Of a stretch of DNA of 17,726 nt, positions 1-7,569 are shown piece by piece. Every line of letters starts with the position of its first letter. Position 1 is the stretch's first letter. The stretch comes from Leucobacter sp. UBA1945. GTDB lineage: Bacteria > Actinomycetota > Actinomycetes > Actinomycetales > Microbacteriaceae. The stretch spans positions 1 through 17,726 of the forward strand of contig DDEV01000023.1 in the NCBI GenBank assembly GCA_002336855.1, in the 5' to 3' direction. The notes under the pieces were generated by a model. That model searched no databases, was not told the origin of the DNA, and worked only from the letters and a program-made list of their open reading frames with translations. Both the position numbers and the translations under genes were made by a program.

Positions 1-195
1 AAGGGCATCTACGGGCGCGAGATGTTCGAGACCTGGAACGCGATGGCCGCCATGCTGCAGACGAGCGCCACGCTGCGCGAGCGCATCAGCTCGGTCATCG
101 CCGACACGCTTCCCGCGCGCGATTGGCAGGCGGGCTTCGCGGCCGCGCAATCGGCGAGCACTGGCAAGATCATTCTCGACTGGACGGAGCTGTAA
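1..195 (+). CDS. tdh: L-threonine 3-dehydrogenase, C-terminal fragment
   Basis: This is the last 64 codons of a gene cut by the window edge, read in frame 1 and ending in TAA at 193-195. The visible protein begins KGIYGREMFETW and ends TGKIILDWTEL, which matches the C-terminal end of zinc-dependent threonine dehydrogenases (GIYGREMFETW followed by a GKVIL-W ending). The enzyme oxidises L-threonine to 2-amino-3-ketobutyrate with NAD+ in the cytoplasm. The next gene encodes the ligase that consumes this product, and the two overlap by one base (TAATG), so translation is very likely coupled. The catalytic and zinc-binding residues lie outside the window and cannot be checked. The identification rests on this short tail plus the kbl neighbour. 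Confidence 0.88.
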   Translation, partial: KGIYGREMFETWNAMAAMLQTSATLRERISSVIADTLPARDWQAGFAAAQSASTGKIILDWTEL

Positions 196-1373
196 TGTAC
201 GGAGCATTCAAGGATCACCTGCGAGCGGAGCTCGACGGCATCGCCGAAGCTGGGCTGACGAAGAACGAGCGTGGGATCCTCGGGCCGCAAGGGCCCGAGA
301 TCGCCGTCGGCGAGAGTCACGTCTTGAACTTCTGTGCGAACAACTACCTCGGCCTGGCAGACGACCCGTCGATCCTCGCGGCGGCCCACAAAGCGCTCGA
401 CGAGTGGGGTTACGGCCTCGCAAGCGTGCGCTTCATCTGCGGCACGCAAGAACAGCACCTCGAACTCGAGCGTCGGCTCTCGGGCTTTCTCGGCACAGAA
501 GAGACGATCCTTTTCTCATCGTGCTTCGACGCGAACGGAGGCGTCTTCGAGACGCTCTTCAGTGCCGAAGACGCGATCATCTCTGACGCGCTGAACCACG
601 CATCGATCATCGATGGAATCAGGCTGTCGAAGGCTCGCAGGCTGCGCTATGCGAATCGCGACATCGTCGAGCTCGAACAGCGTCTCTTCGAGGCCGCAGA
701 CGCGCGGTTCAGGGTGATCGTCACCGACGGCGTCTTCTCGATGGACGGCTACATCGCACCCCTCGAAGAGATCTGCGACCTTGCCGAGCGCTATGACGCG
801 CTCGTGCTCGTCGACGACTCGCACGCCGTCGGCTTTCTCGGCGAGGGCGGGCGCGGCACCCCCGAACTGTGCGGGGTCGCCGACCGAGTAGACATTCTCA
901 CCGGCACCTTCGGCAAGGCGCTCGGCGGGGCCTCGTGCGGCTACGTTTCTGGCCGACGAGAGATCGTCGACCTGCTGCGCCAGCGCGCCAGGCCCTACCT
1001 CTTCTCGAACACGCTCGCACCCTCGATCGTTGCGGGCACGCTCGCCGCGCTCGATCTGGTCGAGTCGGCGGGCGACGCGCGCGGGCGGCTGCGCTCGAAC
1101 GCCTCGCTATTCAGGTCGCTCATGGCTGCTGAAGGGTTCGATCTGCTGCCGGGGGAGCACCCGATCGTTCCCGTGATGTTCGGCGACGCCGTGCTGACCG
1201 AGCGAGTTGCCGGCGAGATGCAGGGGCAGGGCGTGTTCGTGACGGCGTTCAGCTACCCCGTCGTGCCAAAGGGCGAGGCGCGCATTCGCGTGCAGCTTTC
1301 GGCGGCACACACCGAGGAGCAGGTTCGTGCCTGCGTTGCTGCGTTCGTGGCCGCGCGCGCGGCGAGCGTCTGA
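195..1373 (+). CDS. kbl: 2-amino-3-ketobutyrate CoA ligase (glycine C-acetyltransferase)
   Basis: A 392-residue PLP enzyme of the alpha-oxoamine synthase family, close to the usual length of about 398. It cleaves 2-amino-3-ketobutyrate with CoA to glycine and acetyl-CoA, completing threonine degradation begun by Tdh. Visible landmarks are NFCANNYLGLA (about 45-55), GTQEQHLELE (83-92), LNHASIIDG (133-141), the cofactor aspartate in VDDSHAVG (206-213), and the PLP lysine K241 in TGTFGKALGGASCGY. The open frame extends upstream to 123, but I place the start at the ATG at 195 because it gives the family N-terminus (MYGAFKDHL), overlaps the tdh stop by one base, and has GGAG just upstream. The tdh-kbl operon is a conserved arrangement in many bacteria. 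The sequence is complete with no oddities. Confidence 0.96.
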   Translation: MYGAFKDHLRAELDGIAEAGLTKNERGILGPQGPEIAVGESHVLNFCANNYLGLADDPSILAAAHKALDEWGYGLASVRFICGTQEQHLELERRLSGFLGTEETILFSSCFDANGGVFETLFSAEDAIISDALNHASIIDGIRLSKARRLRYANRDIVELEQRLFEAADARFRVIVTDGVFSMDGYIAPLEEICDLAERYDALVLVDDSHAVGFLGEGGRGTPELCGVADRVDILTGTFGKALGGASCGYVSGRREIVDLLRQRARPYLFSNTLAPSIVAGTLAALDLVESAGDARGRLRSNASLFRSLMAAEGFDLLPGEHPIVPVMFGDAVLTERVAGEMQGQGVFVTAFSYPVVPKGEARIRVQLSAAHTEEQVRACVAAFVAARAASV

Positions 1374-1387
1374 GCTTGCGGAGCCGC

Positions 1388-1418
1388 TCGGCGTCGCATT
1401 GTTGGCGCCGACGATTTT
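1388..1418 (+). terminator. weak candidate terminator after kbl
   Basis: TCGGCG at 1388-1393 can pair with CGCCGA at 1406-1411, with a 12-base loop, followed by CGATTTT. The stem is short and the T-run is only four bases, so this is a weak intrinsic terminator at best. It sits 14 bases after the kbl stop, where the tdh-kbl operon would be expected to end. The rest of the 136-base gap to the next gene holds no coding sequence I can support; TAGAGT (1434-1439) and TAGACT (1469-1474) could be -10 elements for the downstream gene but have no convincing -35. Confidence 0.25.
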
Positions 1419-1497
1419 GCGGGAGATCGCTCGTAGAGTTCGACATCTATGCCCGCTTCGTGCGCCCATAGACTCGCTCGTGCACCACTCTGTATTC

Positions 1498-1506
1498 GAG
1501 GAGGAG
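1498..1506 (+). promoter_or_regulatory. strong ribosome binding site fixing the serine hydrolase start
   Basis: GAGGAGGAG lies here, with its AGGAGG core ending five bases before the ATG at 1510. It decides the start: the open frame runs back to 1327 inside kbl, but no comparable site precedes the upstream starts and the extra residues do not resemble the family. Confidence 0.75.
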
Positions 1507-1509
1507 ACG

Positions 1510-2916
1510 ATGGCGGCGCTCGACGAGGTTCACGGTTGGCTAGAGCGAGAACTGCCCTCGCTGCTTCAGGAGTACGGGGTGCCAGCTGCCTCAGTCGCGG
1601 TGATGGTGGGCGAGCAGCGCCAAACGGTCGCCTCTGGGGTGCTCAACCTCGAAACGGGGGTTGAGGCAACAACCGACGCAGTCTTTCAGATCGGGTCGGT
1701 GACGAAGGTGTTCACCGCGACGCTCATCATGCAGCTTGTCGACGAGGGCCTGCTCTCGCTCGACGACACCGTGCAGAGCGTGCTGCCGGGCTTTCGGGTT
1801 GCCGATGCCGAAGCGAGCCGACAGGTGACGGTGCGCCACCTGCTCACGCACACCTCGGGTTTCGAGGGCGACATCTTTACCGATACCGGAGACGGTGCCG
1901 ACTACCTCGAGCGCTACGTCGAGTTGCTCGCCACGGCGCCCCAGCTCTTCACGGTGGGTGAACAGTTCAGCTACAACAACGCGGGCATCTGCGTGCTCGG
2001 ACGCATCGTCGAGGTCTTGCGTGGGGCGCCGTTCGATGAGAGCTTTCGTGCGCACCTGCTCGACCCGCTCGGGCTCGACTTCGCATCGCTCAATGCCGCT
2101 GAGGCGATTCTGCACCGAGCAGCGGTCGGCCATATTGCTGGGCAAGAACCGAAGGCTGACGGCTCGGGGCAGCTCTCGGTGACGCCGGTCTGGGCGATGG
2201 CGCGTTCAAATGCTCCGGCCGGTTCGATGCTCGCGATGCGGGCAGAGGATCTGCTGACCTTCGCGCGCATGCACCTCGATGCGGGTCGCTCGGCTAGCGG
2301 GCGCCAAGTGCTCTCGCCAGAGTCGGTCGCGGCGATGCAACGGCCGCAGGTCGCGCTGCCCGACATCGGTTGGGGCAAGGCCTGGGGTCTCGGATGGGAC
2401 GTGACGGCAGCGCCTGAGGGCACCGTCATCGGGCACGACGGCAGCACCATTGGGCAATCCTCGACATTTCGGGTCATCCCGGGCCGCGACGCGGCATTCG
2501 CGGTGCTCACGAACGGGGGCCAGATGAAGGGGCTCATCGCAGCCCTCTCGCGCAGACTGTTCGCAGATTTGGCAGGCATTGCTCCCGCCGAGCCGATCGA
2601 GCCGGCCCACGATGCGAAGCCGCCCGCGAACCGCGAGCGCTACATCGGCCGATACGGCTCGAGCACCGTCGAGCACGAGGTCTTCTGGTCTGAGGAGCAC
2701 GCGTCGCTTCGCCTCCGATCGACTCCGCTCGGGGAACTCGCCGAACTCGGAGAAGAAGTCACCGAGGTCGAGCTCGTCACCTGGCGAGGCGACACCCTGA
2801 TTCCTACATCCTCAGAGCGCGGCCGCTTCGCGCCCATCGCGTTTCTCGGCGACGACGGTAGCGGTCGGGCAGAATACCTACATTCGGGTCGAGCCGACAG
2901 AAGGGTAAGCGCATGA
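1510..2916 (+). CDS. serine hydrolase, beta-lactamase / DD-peptidase fold (class C-like, S12)
   Basis: A 468-residue protein of the beta-lactamase-related (S12) family. The catalytic set is visible: nucleophile S63 and K66 in GSVTK, Y155 in YNN (155-157), and the third motif HDG at 309-311 in GHDGSTIGQ. Typical family segments HLLTHTSGFEG (110-120) and LAMRAEDLLTFA (241-252) are present. There is no signal peptide, so it probably acts in the cytoplasm. The residues after about 370 form a C-terminal extension like the small beta-rich domain of some S12 esterases and D-aminopeptidases. Substrates in this family range from D-amino-acid peptides to esters; the sequence alone does not choose. The stop overlaps the start of an M19 dipeptidase by four bases (ATGA), suggesting joint work on small peptides. 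A true antibiotic-resistance beta-lactamase is unlikely given the missing signal peptide and the context. Confidence 0.9.
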   Translation: MAALDEVHGWLERELPSLLQEYGVPAASVAVMVGEQRQTVASGVLNLETGVEATTDAVFQIGSVTKVFTATLIMQLVDEGLLSLDDTVQSVLPGFRVADAEASRQVTVRHLLTHTSGFEGDIFTDTGDGADYLERYVELLATAPQLFTVGEQFSYNNAGICVLGRIVEVLRGAPFDESFRAHLLDPLGLDFASLNAAEAILHRAAVGHIAGQEPKADGSGQLSVTPVWAMARSNAPAGSMLAMRAEDLLTFARMHLDAGRSASGRQVLSPESVAAMQRPQVALPDIGWGKAWGLGWDVTAAPEGTVIGHDGSTIGQSSTFRVIPGRDAAFAVLTNGGQMKGLIAALSRRLFADLAGIAPAEPIEPAHDAKPPANRERYIGRYGSSTVEHEVFWSEEHASLRLRSTPLGELAELGEEVTEVELVTWRGDTLIPTSSERGRFAPIAFLGDDGSGRAEYLHSGRADRRVSA

Positions 2917-3962
2917 ACGCCGCACAAGAACTGCACACGAGGGCGCTCGTCGCTGACACGCACAATGACCTCCTGTGCTCGGTCGCGTCTCGTAAGCCTG
3001 AGCGTTGGGGCAGTTACTTTCGAGAGCAGTGGCTGCCTCAGCTTCGGGCCGGCGGTGTCAACCTGCAGGTGCTGCCCGTCTTCATCGACGATCAGTATCG
3101 CCCCGAGGGAGCACTGCGCAGAACTCTGCGCATGATCGAGGCCGGGCATCGCATCGCCGCCGAGAACGCTGACTCCGTGCGCCTCTGCCTGAACGGCGAG
3201 CAGATCGACGGTGCGCTGCACGACGAGCGAATCGCGCTCGTGCTCGCGCTCGAGGGCATGCCGGGCATCGACGAGAGCGTCGAACTGCTCGAGACGGTGC
3301 ACCGCCTCGGCGTGAGAATCGCGTCGATGGCGCACTTCGGCCGAGGCGCATTCGCCGACGGGAGCGCCGAAGATGCGGCGGGGAGCAGGCTGACGGCCGC
3401 CGGCGTCGAAGCGGTCGCCGAGATGGAGCGAGTCGGCATCATGCTCGACGTCAGCCACCTGGGCATTGGTGGCGTCGACCACCTGCTCGAGATCGCGACC
3501 CGCCCGGTGATCGCGACGCACTCCTCAGCGCGTGCGCTGCTCGATCACCACCGCAACCTGTCTGACGCGCAGCTCAGAGGCATCGCCGACAATGGCGGCG
3601 TGGTCTGCGTGAACTTCTACGCGCCATTTCTCGACAGCGGTGAGGCGTCGATCGATCGCCTGATCGATCACATCGAACACATTGCCGGAGTAGTTGGGGT
3701 TGACCGAGTGGGCCTCGGGCCCGACTTCGTGCGCGAGGTGCTCGAAGACACGACGGCACCGTGCTGCGATTGGGAGGCCCCCGCGCCTTTCAGCGGCGAA
3801 GAGTTTCTGCCGGGCCTCGAAGGCCCCGAAGGGCTGCCCCTCGTGACCGAAGCACTGCTGCGCCGCGGCTGGGCCGAGCCAGAGATTCTCGGAGTGCTCG
3901 GCGGCAACGTCGCATCGCTGTTTCGAGCAGAGCTCGGTCGCACCAGCGCCGAGCGCGGGTAA
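2913..3962 (+). CDS. membrane dipeptidase family (peptidase M19) metallohydrolase
   Basis: A 349-residue member of the M19 (renal dipeptidase) family, binuclear zinc enzymes of the amidohydrolase superfamily that hydrolyse dipeptides, often with D-residues at the C-terminal position. The metal ligands can be lined up with the mammalian enzyme: H17 and D19 in DTHND, the bridging E114 in ALEGM, H182 in LDVSHLG and H203 in ATHSS. D271 occupies the late aspartate position, although the local motif reads GLGPDF instead of the common GSDF. No signal peptide is visible, so the protein is probably cytoplasmic. The ATG overlaps the upstream stop (ATGA), so it is translationally coupled to the serine hydrolase. 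A role in peptide or cell-wall fragment turnover is an inference from the pairing. Confidence 0.92.
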   Translation: MNAAQELHTRALVADTHNDLLCSVASRKPERWGSYFREQWLPQLRAGGVNLQVLPVFIDDQYRPEGALRRTLRMIEAGHRIAAENADSVRLCLNGEQIDGALHDERIALVLALEGMPGIDESVELLETVHRLGVRIASMAHFGRGAFADGSAEDAAGSRLTAAGVEAVAEMERVGIMLDVSHLGIGGVDHLLEIATRPVIATHSSARALLDHHRNLSDAQLRGIADNGGVVCVNFYAPFLDSGEASIDRLIDHIEHIAGVVGVDRVGLGPDFVREVLEDTTAPCCDWEAPAPFSGEEFLPGLEGPEGLPLVTEALLRRGWAEPEILGVLGGNVASLFRAELGRTSAERG

Positions 3963-4033
3963 CTCGGCCCTGCCCGCTGTGGAATAGCCGACCCGGTTTG
4001 CGTGTTGGCTCCAGTATCGCGGTTCAGCATCTG

Positions 4034-4039
4034 AAGGAG
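4034..4039 (+). promoter_or_regulatory. ribosome binding site of the MDR oxidoreductase
   Basis: AAGGAG six bases before the ATG at 4046 sets the start. The open frame continues back to 3761 through the dipeptidase gene, but that part is an arginine-rich shadow and not a fused domain. Confidence 0.75.
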
Positions 4040-4045
4040 CACGCC

Positions 4046-4966
4046 ATGCGCGCTGTCGTCTACGACAACTACACCACCGATCTCGACGATCTCGAGGTGC
4101 GGGAGGTCGCTGAACCGAAAGTGATGGCGGGCTCGGTACTGATCGAGGTGAAAGCAGCTGCCGTCAACCCGGTCGACTGGAAGCTGATGGCTGGCTATCT
4201 CGATCCGATGATCGACTCGAGTTTTCCGGTAATCCCGGGCTGGGACGTCGCTGGTGTAGTCGTGGGCCTCGGATTCGACACCCCCGAGTTTGCGATCGGT
4301 GACGAGGTGCTCGCCTACGCACGAAAGGGTGTCGTGCAGCACGGCACGTTTGCTGAGAGGATCGCGGTCGACGCCTATGCGGTCGCGCGCAAGCCCGCTG
4401 AGCTCTCGTGGGAGCAGGCCGCAGGGCTTCCGCTCGCAGGAGGTACAGCGCTGCGTGCGCTCGATGCGCTGGGCGACCTCGACGGGAAGACCCTGTTGAT
4501 TCATGCCGCAGCCGGGGGAGTGGGCAGCTTTGCCGTACAAATCGCGGTCGCCCGTGGGGCGCGCGTGATCGGTACGGCCTCGGAGCGAAACCATGAGTTC
4601 TTGCGCGGTTTGGGTGCCGAACCGATTGTCTACGGTGACGCCCTCGAAGCTCGCGTGCTCGCGCTCGCCGGTGGCCCCGTTGACGCTGTCGCCGACTTTG
4701 TCGGAGGCCAGCTCGAGACCACCCTTGCGGTGCTTCGCGAGGGCGGCGCTCATGCCTCGATTGCTGACGAATCAGTGACCGAGCACGATGGACACTACAT
4801 CTGGGTGCGCCCGGACGGTGCCGAAACCGCGCGACTGGTCGAACTTGCCCGTGAGGGCAACCTCTCGGTCGAGATCGCCGGCATCTTCTCGCTCGAACAA
4901 GTGGCTGACGCGTTTCGGGCAAGCATGAGCGGTCGTACTCGAGGCAAGCTCATCGTCGTGCCGTAG
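4046..4966 (+). CDS. NADP-dependent MDR oxidoreductase (quinone oxidoreductase type, zinc-free)
   Basis: A 306-residue medium-chain dehydrogenase/reductase. The N-terminal GroES-like domain (about 1-125) carries VKAAAVNPVDWKL (35-47) and PGWDVAGVV (64-72), and lacks the cysteines that bind zinc in alcohol dehydrogenases. The Rossmann domain has the nucleotide-binding motif HAAAGGVGSFAVQIA (153-167), typical of NADPH-dependent quinone reductases. The C-terminus GRTRGKLIVVP is standard for the subfamily. The likely reaction is NADPH-dependent reduction of a quinone or an activated alkene; the physiological substrate cannot be read from the sequence. It stands 83 bases after the dipeptidase, probably as its own unit or as a distal operon gene, and converges on the next gene with a 56-base gap in which I see no good terminator. 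Confidence 0.9.
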   Translation: MRAVVYDNYTTDLDDLEVREVAEPKVMAGSVLIEVKAAAVNPVDWKLMAGYLDPMIDSSFPVIPGWDVAGVVVGLGFDTPEFAIGDEVLAYARKGVVQHGTFAERIAVDAYAVARKPAELSWEQAAGLPLAGGTALRALDALGDLDGKTLLIHAAAGGVGSFAVQIAVARGARVIGTASERNHEFLRGLGAEPIVYGDALEARVLALAGGPVDAVADFVGGQLETTLAVLREGGAHASIADESVTEHDGHYIWVRPDGAETARLVELAREGNLSVEIAGIFSLEQVADAFRASMSGRTRGKLIVVP

Positions 4967-5022
4967 CGCTTGCCCGCGTCTCCTAGCGAGCGTGAGAGGC
5001 TCGGCAATCAGTGGCGTCGCGG

Positions 5023-5799
5023 TTATTTGGATCCGATGATGATGTACTCGCGCATAATCTCTGAGGTCCGGGTGCCCCATTCGCTCGCCGATACCCGATT
5101 CTGGTGAGCCTCGAACGCGGGCTGGCTCACGAAACGCTCTTCGACTTGCCAGACAAGAGGATCGGCGGTTCGCGTGACCTCGAAAGAGATGCAGCCGGGC
5201 TCTGCGCGAGTGAGCTCGATGTGTGTGGGCAGCAGCTTCGCGACCAGCTCGGTCTCTTCGGCGGTCTTGCAGATGAGCCGACCCGTGAGCACGATCTCGC
5301 ACATCTGATCCTGGCTGCCACTACCAGGCCGCGGCCACTCGTGGTCCGCAAGACGCATATGCAGAATGGGGTATGGTCTGCCCTCGCCATCGAGTTCGCT
5401 TCTGCTGGCCTGTCGAAAACCTTGAGTCAGGTAGAAGCGGTGCGCTCCTCGGTTCTGCTCATTGACATCGACCCTGGTGACCCCGTGCGAGGCGATAGCC
5501 TCACTCAGCAGTGCCGATCCGATCCCTTTGCCTCGAAACGAGTCATGGACGAACAGCATCTCGAGATTGCCCGATGCCGCGCCGGTAAAACCCACCGCCG
5601 CGCCGGCAACCTCGGCGACGATCAGATCGACCATCGGAAAGTATGCCGATGCGAGCATGCCTTCGATTCGTGCGAAGTCTTCGTCTGCCAGAAAGTCGTG
5701 AGTGGCAAGCACGGCGCTGCGCCAGATCTCGACGAGCTGCGGGTACTCGCTGGGCCCATGATCTGGGCGGAGGGTGACGTCTTGCGGGGTGCCGGGCAT
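5023..5799 (-). CDS. GNAT acetyltransferase fused to antibiotic-biosynthesis-monooxygenase (ABM) domain
   Basis: A 258-residue protein with two recognisable domains in one uninterrupted frame. Residues about 8-150 are a GNAT N-acetyltransferase resembling E. coli YjaB: EIWRSAVLATHDFL (24-37), the acetyl-CoA loop RGKGIGSALL (89-98), DVNEQNRGAHRFYLTQGF (111-128) and GRPYPILHM (140-148). A short linker rich in Pro, Gly and Ser (about 152-165) leads to an ABM/YgiN-like ferredoxin-fold domain (about 168-256): VLTGRLICK, then EPGCISFEVTRTADP (200-214), WQVEERF and FEAHQNR (229-235). Stand-alone ABM proteins include quinol monooxygenases. The substrate of either half is unknown. The gene diverges from the methyltransferase gene, 86 bases apart. 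The start gives the natural GNAT N-terminus; no clear Shine-Dalgarno sequence precedes it. Confidence 0.85.
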   Translation of the reverse strand: MPGTPQDVTLRPDHGPSEYPQLVEIWRSAVLATHDFLADEDFARIEGMLASAYFPMVDLIVAEVAGAAVGFTGAASGNLEMLFVHDSFRGKGIGSALLSEAIASHGVTRVDVNEQNRGAHRFYLTQGFRQASRSELDGEGRPYPILHMRLADHEWPRPGSGSQDQMCEIVLTGRLICKTAEETELVAKLLPTHIELTRAEPGCISFEVTRTADPLVWQVEERFVSQPAFEAHQNRVSASEWGTRTSEIMREYIIIGSK

Positions 5800-5872
5800 G
5801 CACCCATGTTCTCATCCGAGCTGTCTTTCGCGAGACTCCGTGCTCCGTGACCCCGTATTCATGGGGTAACGG

Positions 5873-5878
5873 TAACGT
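5873..5878 (+). promoter_or_regulatory. candidate -10 element for leaderless methyltransferase mRNA
   Basis: TAACGT fits the actinobacterial -10 pattern TANNNT and ends seven bases before the ATG at 5886, the spacing expected if transcription starts at the start codon. No Shine-Dalgarno sequence is present. The element sits in a short direct repeat (GGTAACGGTAACG, 5865-5877). A small dyad, ACCCC (5850-5854) with GGGGT (5863-5867), lies just upstream. No strong -35 is visible. Confidence 0.45.
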
Positions 5879-5885
5879 CGATGCT

Positions 5886-6521
5886 ATGGATGTCCAAGCG
5901 TCTGAGCCCGGGCTCACGCCTCGTGTGCCCGCGGCCGACGCCTACAGTCGCCGAGCCAGCGAGTACGTCGAAGCAGTGGGCAAGATCGAACATGCCGCGG
6001 CCGAGGATCGTGAGTTCGTGCTCGAATGGGCTCGTGGCATTCGCGGCCCGGTGCTCGACGTGGGCTGCGGCCCTGGGCAGTGGACAGACTTCTTGCGTAA
6101 GCACGGGGCCGACGTCGAGGGCCTCGACCCGTCGACCGCCTTTGTCGAGCATGCACGGAGAAGCTACCCGCTGAGCCGCTATCGACTTGGGCGGGCCGAG
6201 TCGCTCGGGGTTGAGAGCGGGAGCCTGGGCTGCGTGCTCGCCTGGTACTCGCTGATCCACACGGAGCCGAGCGAGATCGATGTCGCCCTCGCTGAGTTTG
6301 CGCGCGCGGTGCAACCCGGAGGAGGCCTATTGCTTGGCTTCTTCGCGGGCGCGAGGCTCGAGGCCTTCGACCATGCCATTACCACGGCCTACTACTGGCC
6401 GGCCGATGCGCTTGCTGAGCGCGTCGAGCGCGCGGGTTTCACCGTCACTGAAACGCAGGTTCGGGAGGGGCCGGGCAAGCGACCAGAGGCTCGGCTTTGC
6501 GCTCAGCGCGAGCGATGGTGA
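5886..6521 (+). CDS. class I SAM-dependent methyltransferase
   Basis: A 211-residue protein with a Rossmann-type methyltransferase core. Motif I is VLDVGCGPGQWTDFL (56-70), followed by the acidic residue at the end of strand 2 (VEGLDPS). Downstream are LGCVLAWYSLIH, corresponding to the motif IV region, and LLLGFFAG. The substrate cannot be inferred. A GTG at 5847 lies in frame and would add 13 residues, but the ATG at 5886 is preferred: the added residues look non-coding, and a TANNNT box sits seven bases upstream of the ATG. It diverges from the GNAT-ABM gene and converges on the alpha/beta hydrolase gene. Confidence 0.87.
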   Translation: MDVQASEPGLTPRVPAADAYSRRASEYVEAVGKIEHAAAEDREFVLEWARGIRGPVLDVGCGPGQWTDFLRKHGADVEGLDPSTAFVEHARRSYPLSRYRLGRAESLGVESGSLGCVLAWYSLIHTEPSEIDVALAEFARAVQPGGGLLLGFFAGARLEAFDHAITTAYYWPADALAERVERAGFTVTETQVREGPGKRPEARLCAQRERW

Positions 6522-6623
6522 CTCTTCGGTGAAGAAGTTATCGGTGCGAGCCGCTTCCCACTCCTCGAGACGTTTTCGATTGCGGGCGCACGCATCAGTG
6601 AGCACGCGAACGTCGTCTGCGCG

Positions 6624-6650
6624 CGTTCGGCACCGAACGTATCATTTGAT
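6624..6650 (+). terminator. candidate terminator between convergent genes
   Basis: CGTTCGG (6624-6630) and CCGAACG (6633-6639) form a perfect 7-base inverted repeat around CA, which as RNA would fold as a 6-bp stem with a GCAC loop. It is followed on the plus strand by TATCATTTGATT, moderately U-rich. It lies in the 120-base space between the stops of the convergent methyltransferase and hydrolase genes, a normal place for a terminator. A protein-binding palindrome is the alternative. Confidence 0.4.
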
Positions 6651-7484
6651 TGCAGCCTTCAGCACCGTCGGTGCGTGAGTCCACAGCAAAGCCCCGCCTG
6701 CGTCGGCAAACACCGTTCTGGTCGCGCCCGGAATGCGGGCGGTCAGCGTTTCGCCATGATCGGGGGAGTGCCCGAGATCCTGTTCGCCGAAAAGAATCTC
6801 TACTGGGCGGCGGATCGCGCCGAAGTTCAGATCCCAGGATCGCATGGCGAGCAGCGTGTCACGTACGTACCCCTCGCCATTGTTACTGAAGCCTTCGGCG
6901 AGTGCCAGGCGATACCTGGTCAGAAATGGCTCGCTCCGGTAGAAGTCTCGATCAACGACCCCAGCACTGTTGAGAACCATGCCTTCCATCGCCTCAGCCG
7001 AGAAGCCCTGCAAAATGAGGGCGGCTTTGCCTGGTTCTTGCTGCGCAAGGTCTGAGAGCGCGGTTGCCTCGGCGGGCAGCATCGCATGAATGTCGGGATG
7101 GGCTACCTCGTCTGCGGGGGAGACGAGTACGAGCCGATCGATTTCGCCTCCGAGCGCGAGCGCGAGAGCAAACACCGAACCCTGCGAATTGGCGACTACC
7201 GACGGGCGAACCTCTCCGAACACCGACCGGGCGAACGTTAAGTAGTCGGCCGCGGTACTCGAAATTGTCCTCTCCGGGTCAGCCGTTGAATCTCCCATTC
7301 CCGGTCGATCCATCGTGAGAAGTCTTACCCGCGCATCATCGAGGTAGTTCTCACCGAATGTCATTGACTTACCAGTGGCAGCCCCAGCGACGAAGAGTAC
7401 GGGTCGTCCGTCGGCGGGGCCATAGCTCGCCCCCGCGAGAAGGCGACCGTCAGAGGTTTCGAATCGATGGGGTTGCGACTGCAT
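6642..7484 (-). CDS. alpha/beta-fold hydrolase
   Basis: A 280-residue alpha/beta hydrolase. The triad can be proposed from sequence: nucleophile S100 in the elbow NSQGS (99-103), acid D236 in FGEQD, and H270 in LWTHAP near the C-terminus. The oxyanion segment FVAGAATGKS (31-40) takes the place of the usual HG motif, and TMDRPGMGDS (57-66) is the conserved DRPGxGxS segment. No signal peptide is seen, so it is probably cytoplasmic. Substrate class (ester, amide, lactone) is not readable. The start ATG at 7484 is supported by a TANNNT element six bases upstream. It follows the RimJ/L-type GNAT gene on the same strand after 85 bases. Base composition here is visibly less GC-rich than in neighbouring genes, which may mean recent acquisition. 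Confidence 0.87.
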   Translation of the reverse strand: MQSQPHRFETSDGRLLAGASYGPADGRPVLFVAGAATGKSMTFGENYLDDARVRLLTMDRPGMGDSTADPERTISSTAADYLTFARSVFGEVRPSVVANSQGSVFALALALGGEIDRLVLVSPADEVAHPDIHAMLPAEATALSDLAQQEPGKAALILQGFSAEAMEGMVLNSAGVVDRDFYRSEPFLTRYRLALAEGFSNNGEGYVRDTLLAMRSWDLNFGAIRRPVEILFGEQDLGHSPDHGETLTARIPGATRTVFADAGGALLWTHAPTVLKAAIK

Positions 7485-7490
7485 AGAACC

Positions 7491-7496
7491 AGGCTA
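7491..7496 (-). promoter_or_regulatory. candidate -10 element for leaderless hydrolase mRNA
   Basis: On the minus strand TAGCCT (TANNNT) ends six bases before the ATG at 7484, with no Shine-Dalgarno sequence between. This is the leaderless layout seen at other genes in the window. No clear -35 is found. Confidence 0.4.
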
Positions 7497-7569
7497 GCTT
7501 GGGCGTTGACGAGAGGTAGCTCTGCTGTTGAACAGGCGAGTGCCCGTGACGAAGCGTTCCTAGATGACG

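Noticed and set aside
1510..2916. Secreted antibiotic-resistance class C beta-lactamase
   Set aside because: No signal peptide, an extra C-terminal region, and coupling to a dipeptidase point to a related non-resistance hydrolase.
3668..4753. 361-residue minus-strand frame across the dipeptidase-MDR boundary
   Set aside because: Shadow frame covering two well-supported plus-strand genes; no recognisable domain and no start signals.
4967..5022. Terminator between the convergent MDR and GNAT-ABM genes
   Set aside because: Only a 5-base stem (CGAGC with GCTCG) is present, with no T-run on either strand, so it is not reported as a feature.
5104..5850. 248-residue plus-strand frame opposite the GNAT-ABM gene
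   Set aside because: No family features, whereas the minus-strand protein has clear GNAT and ABM motifs throughout.
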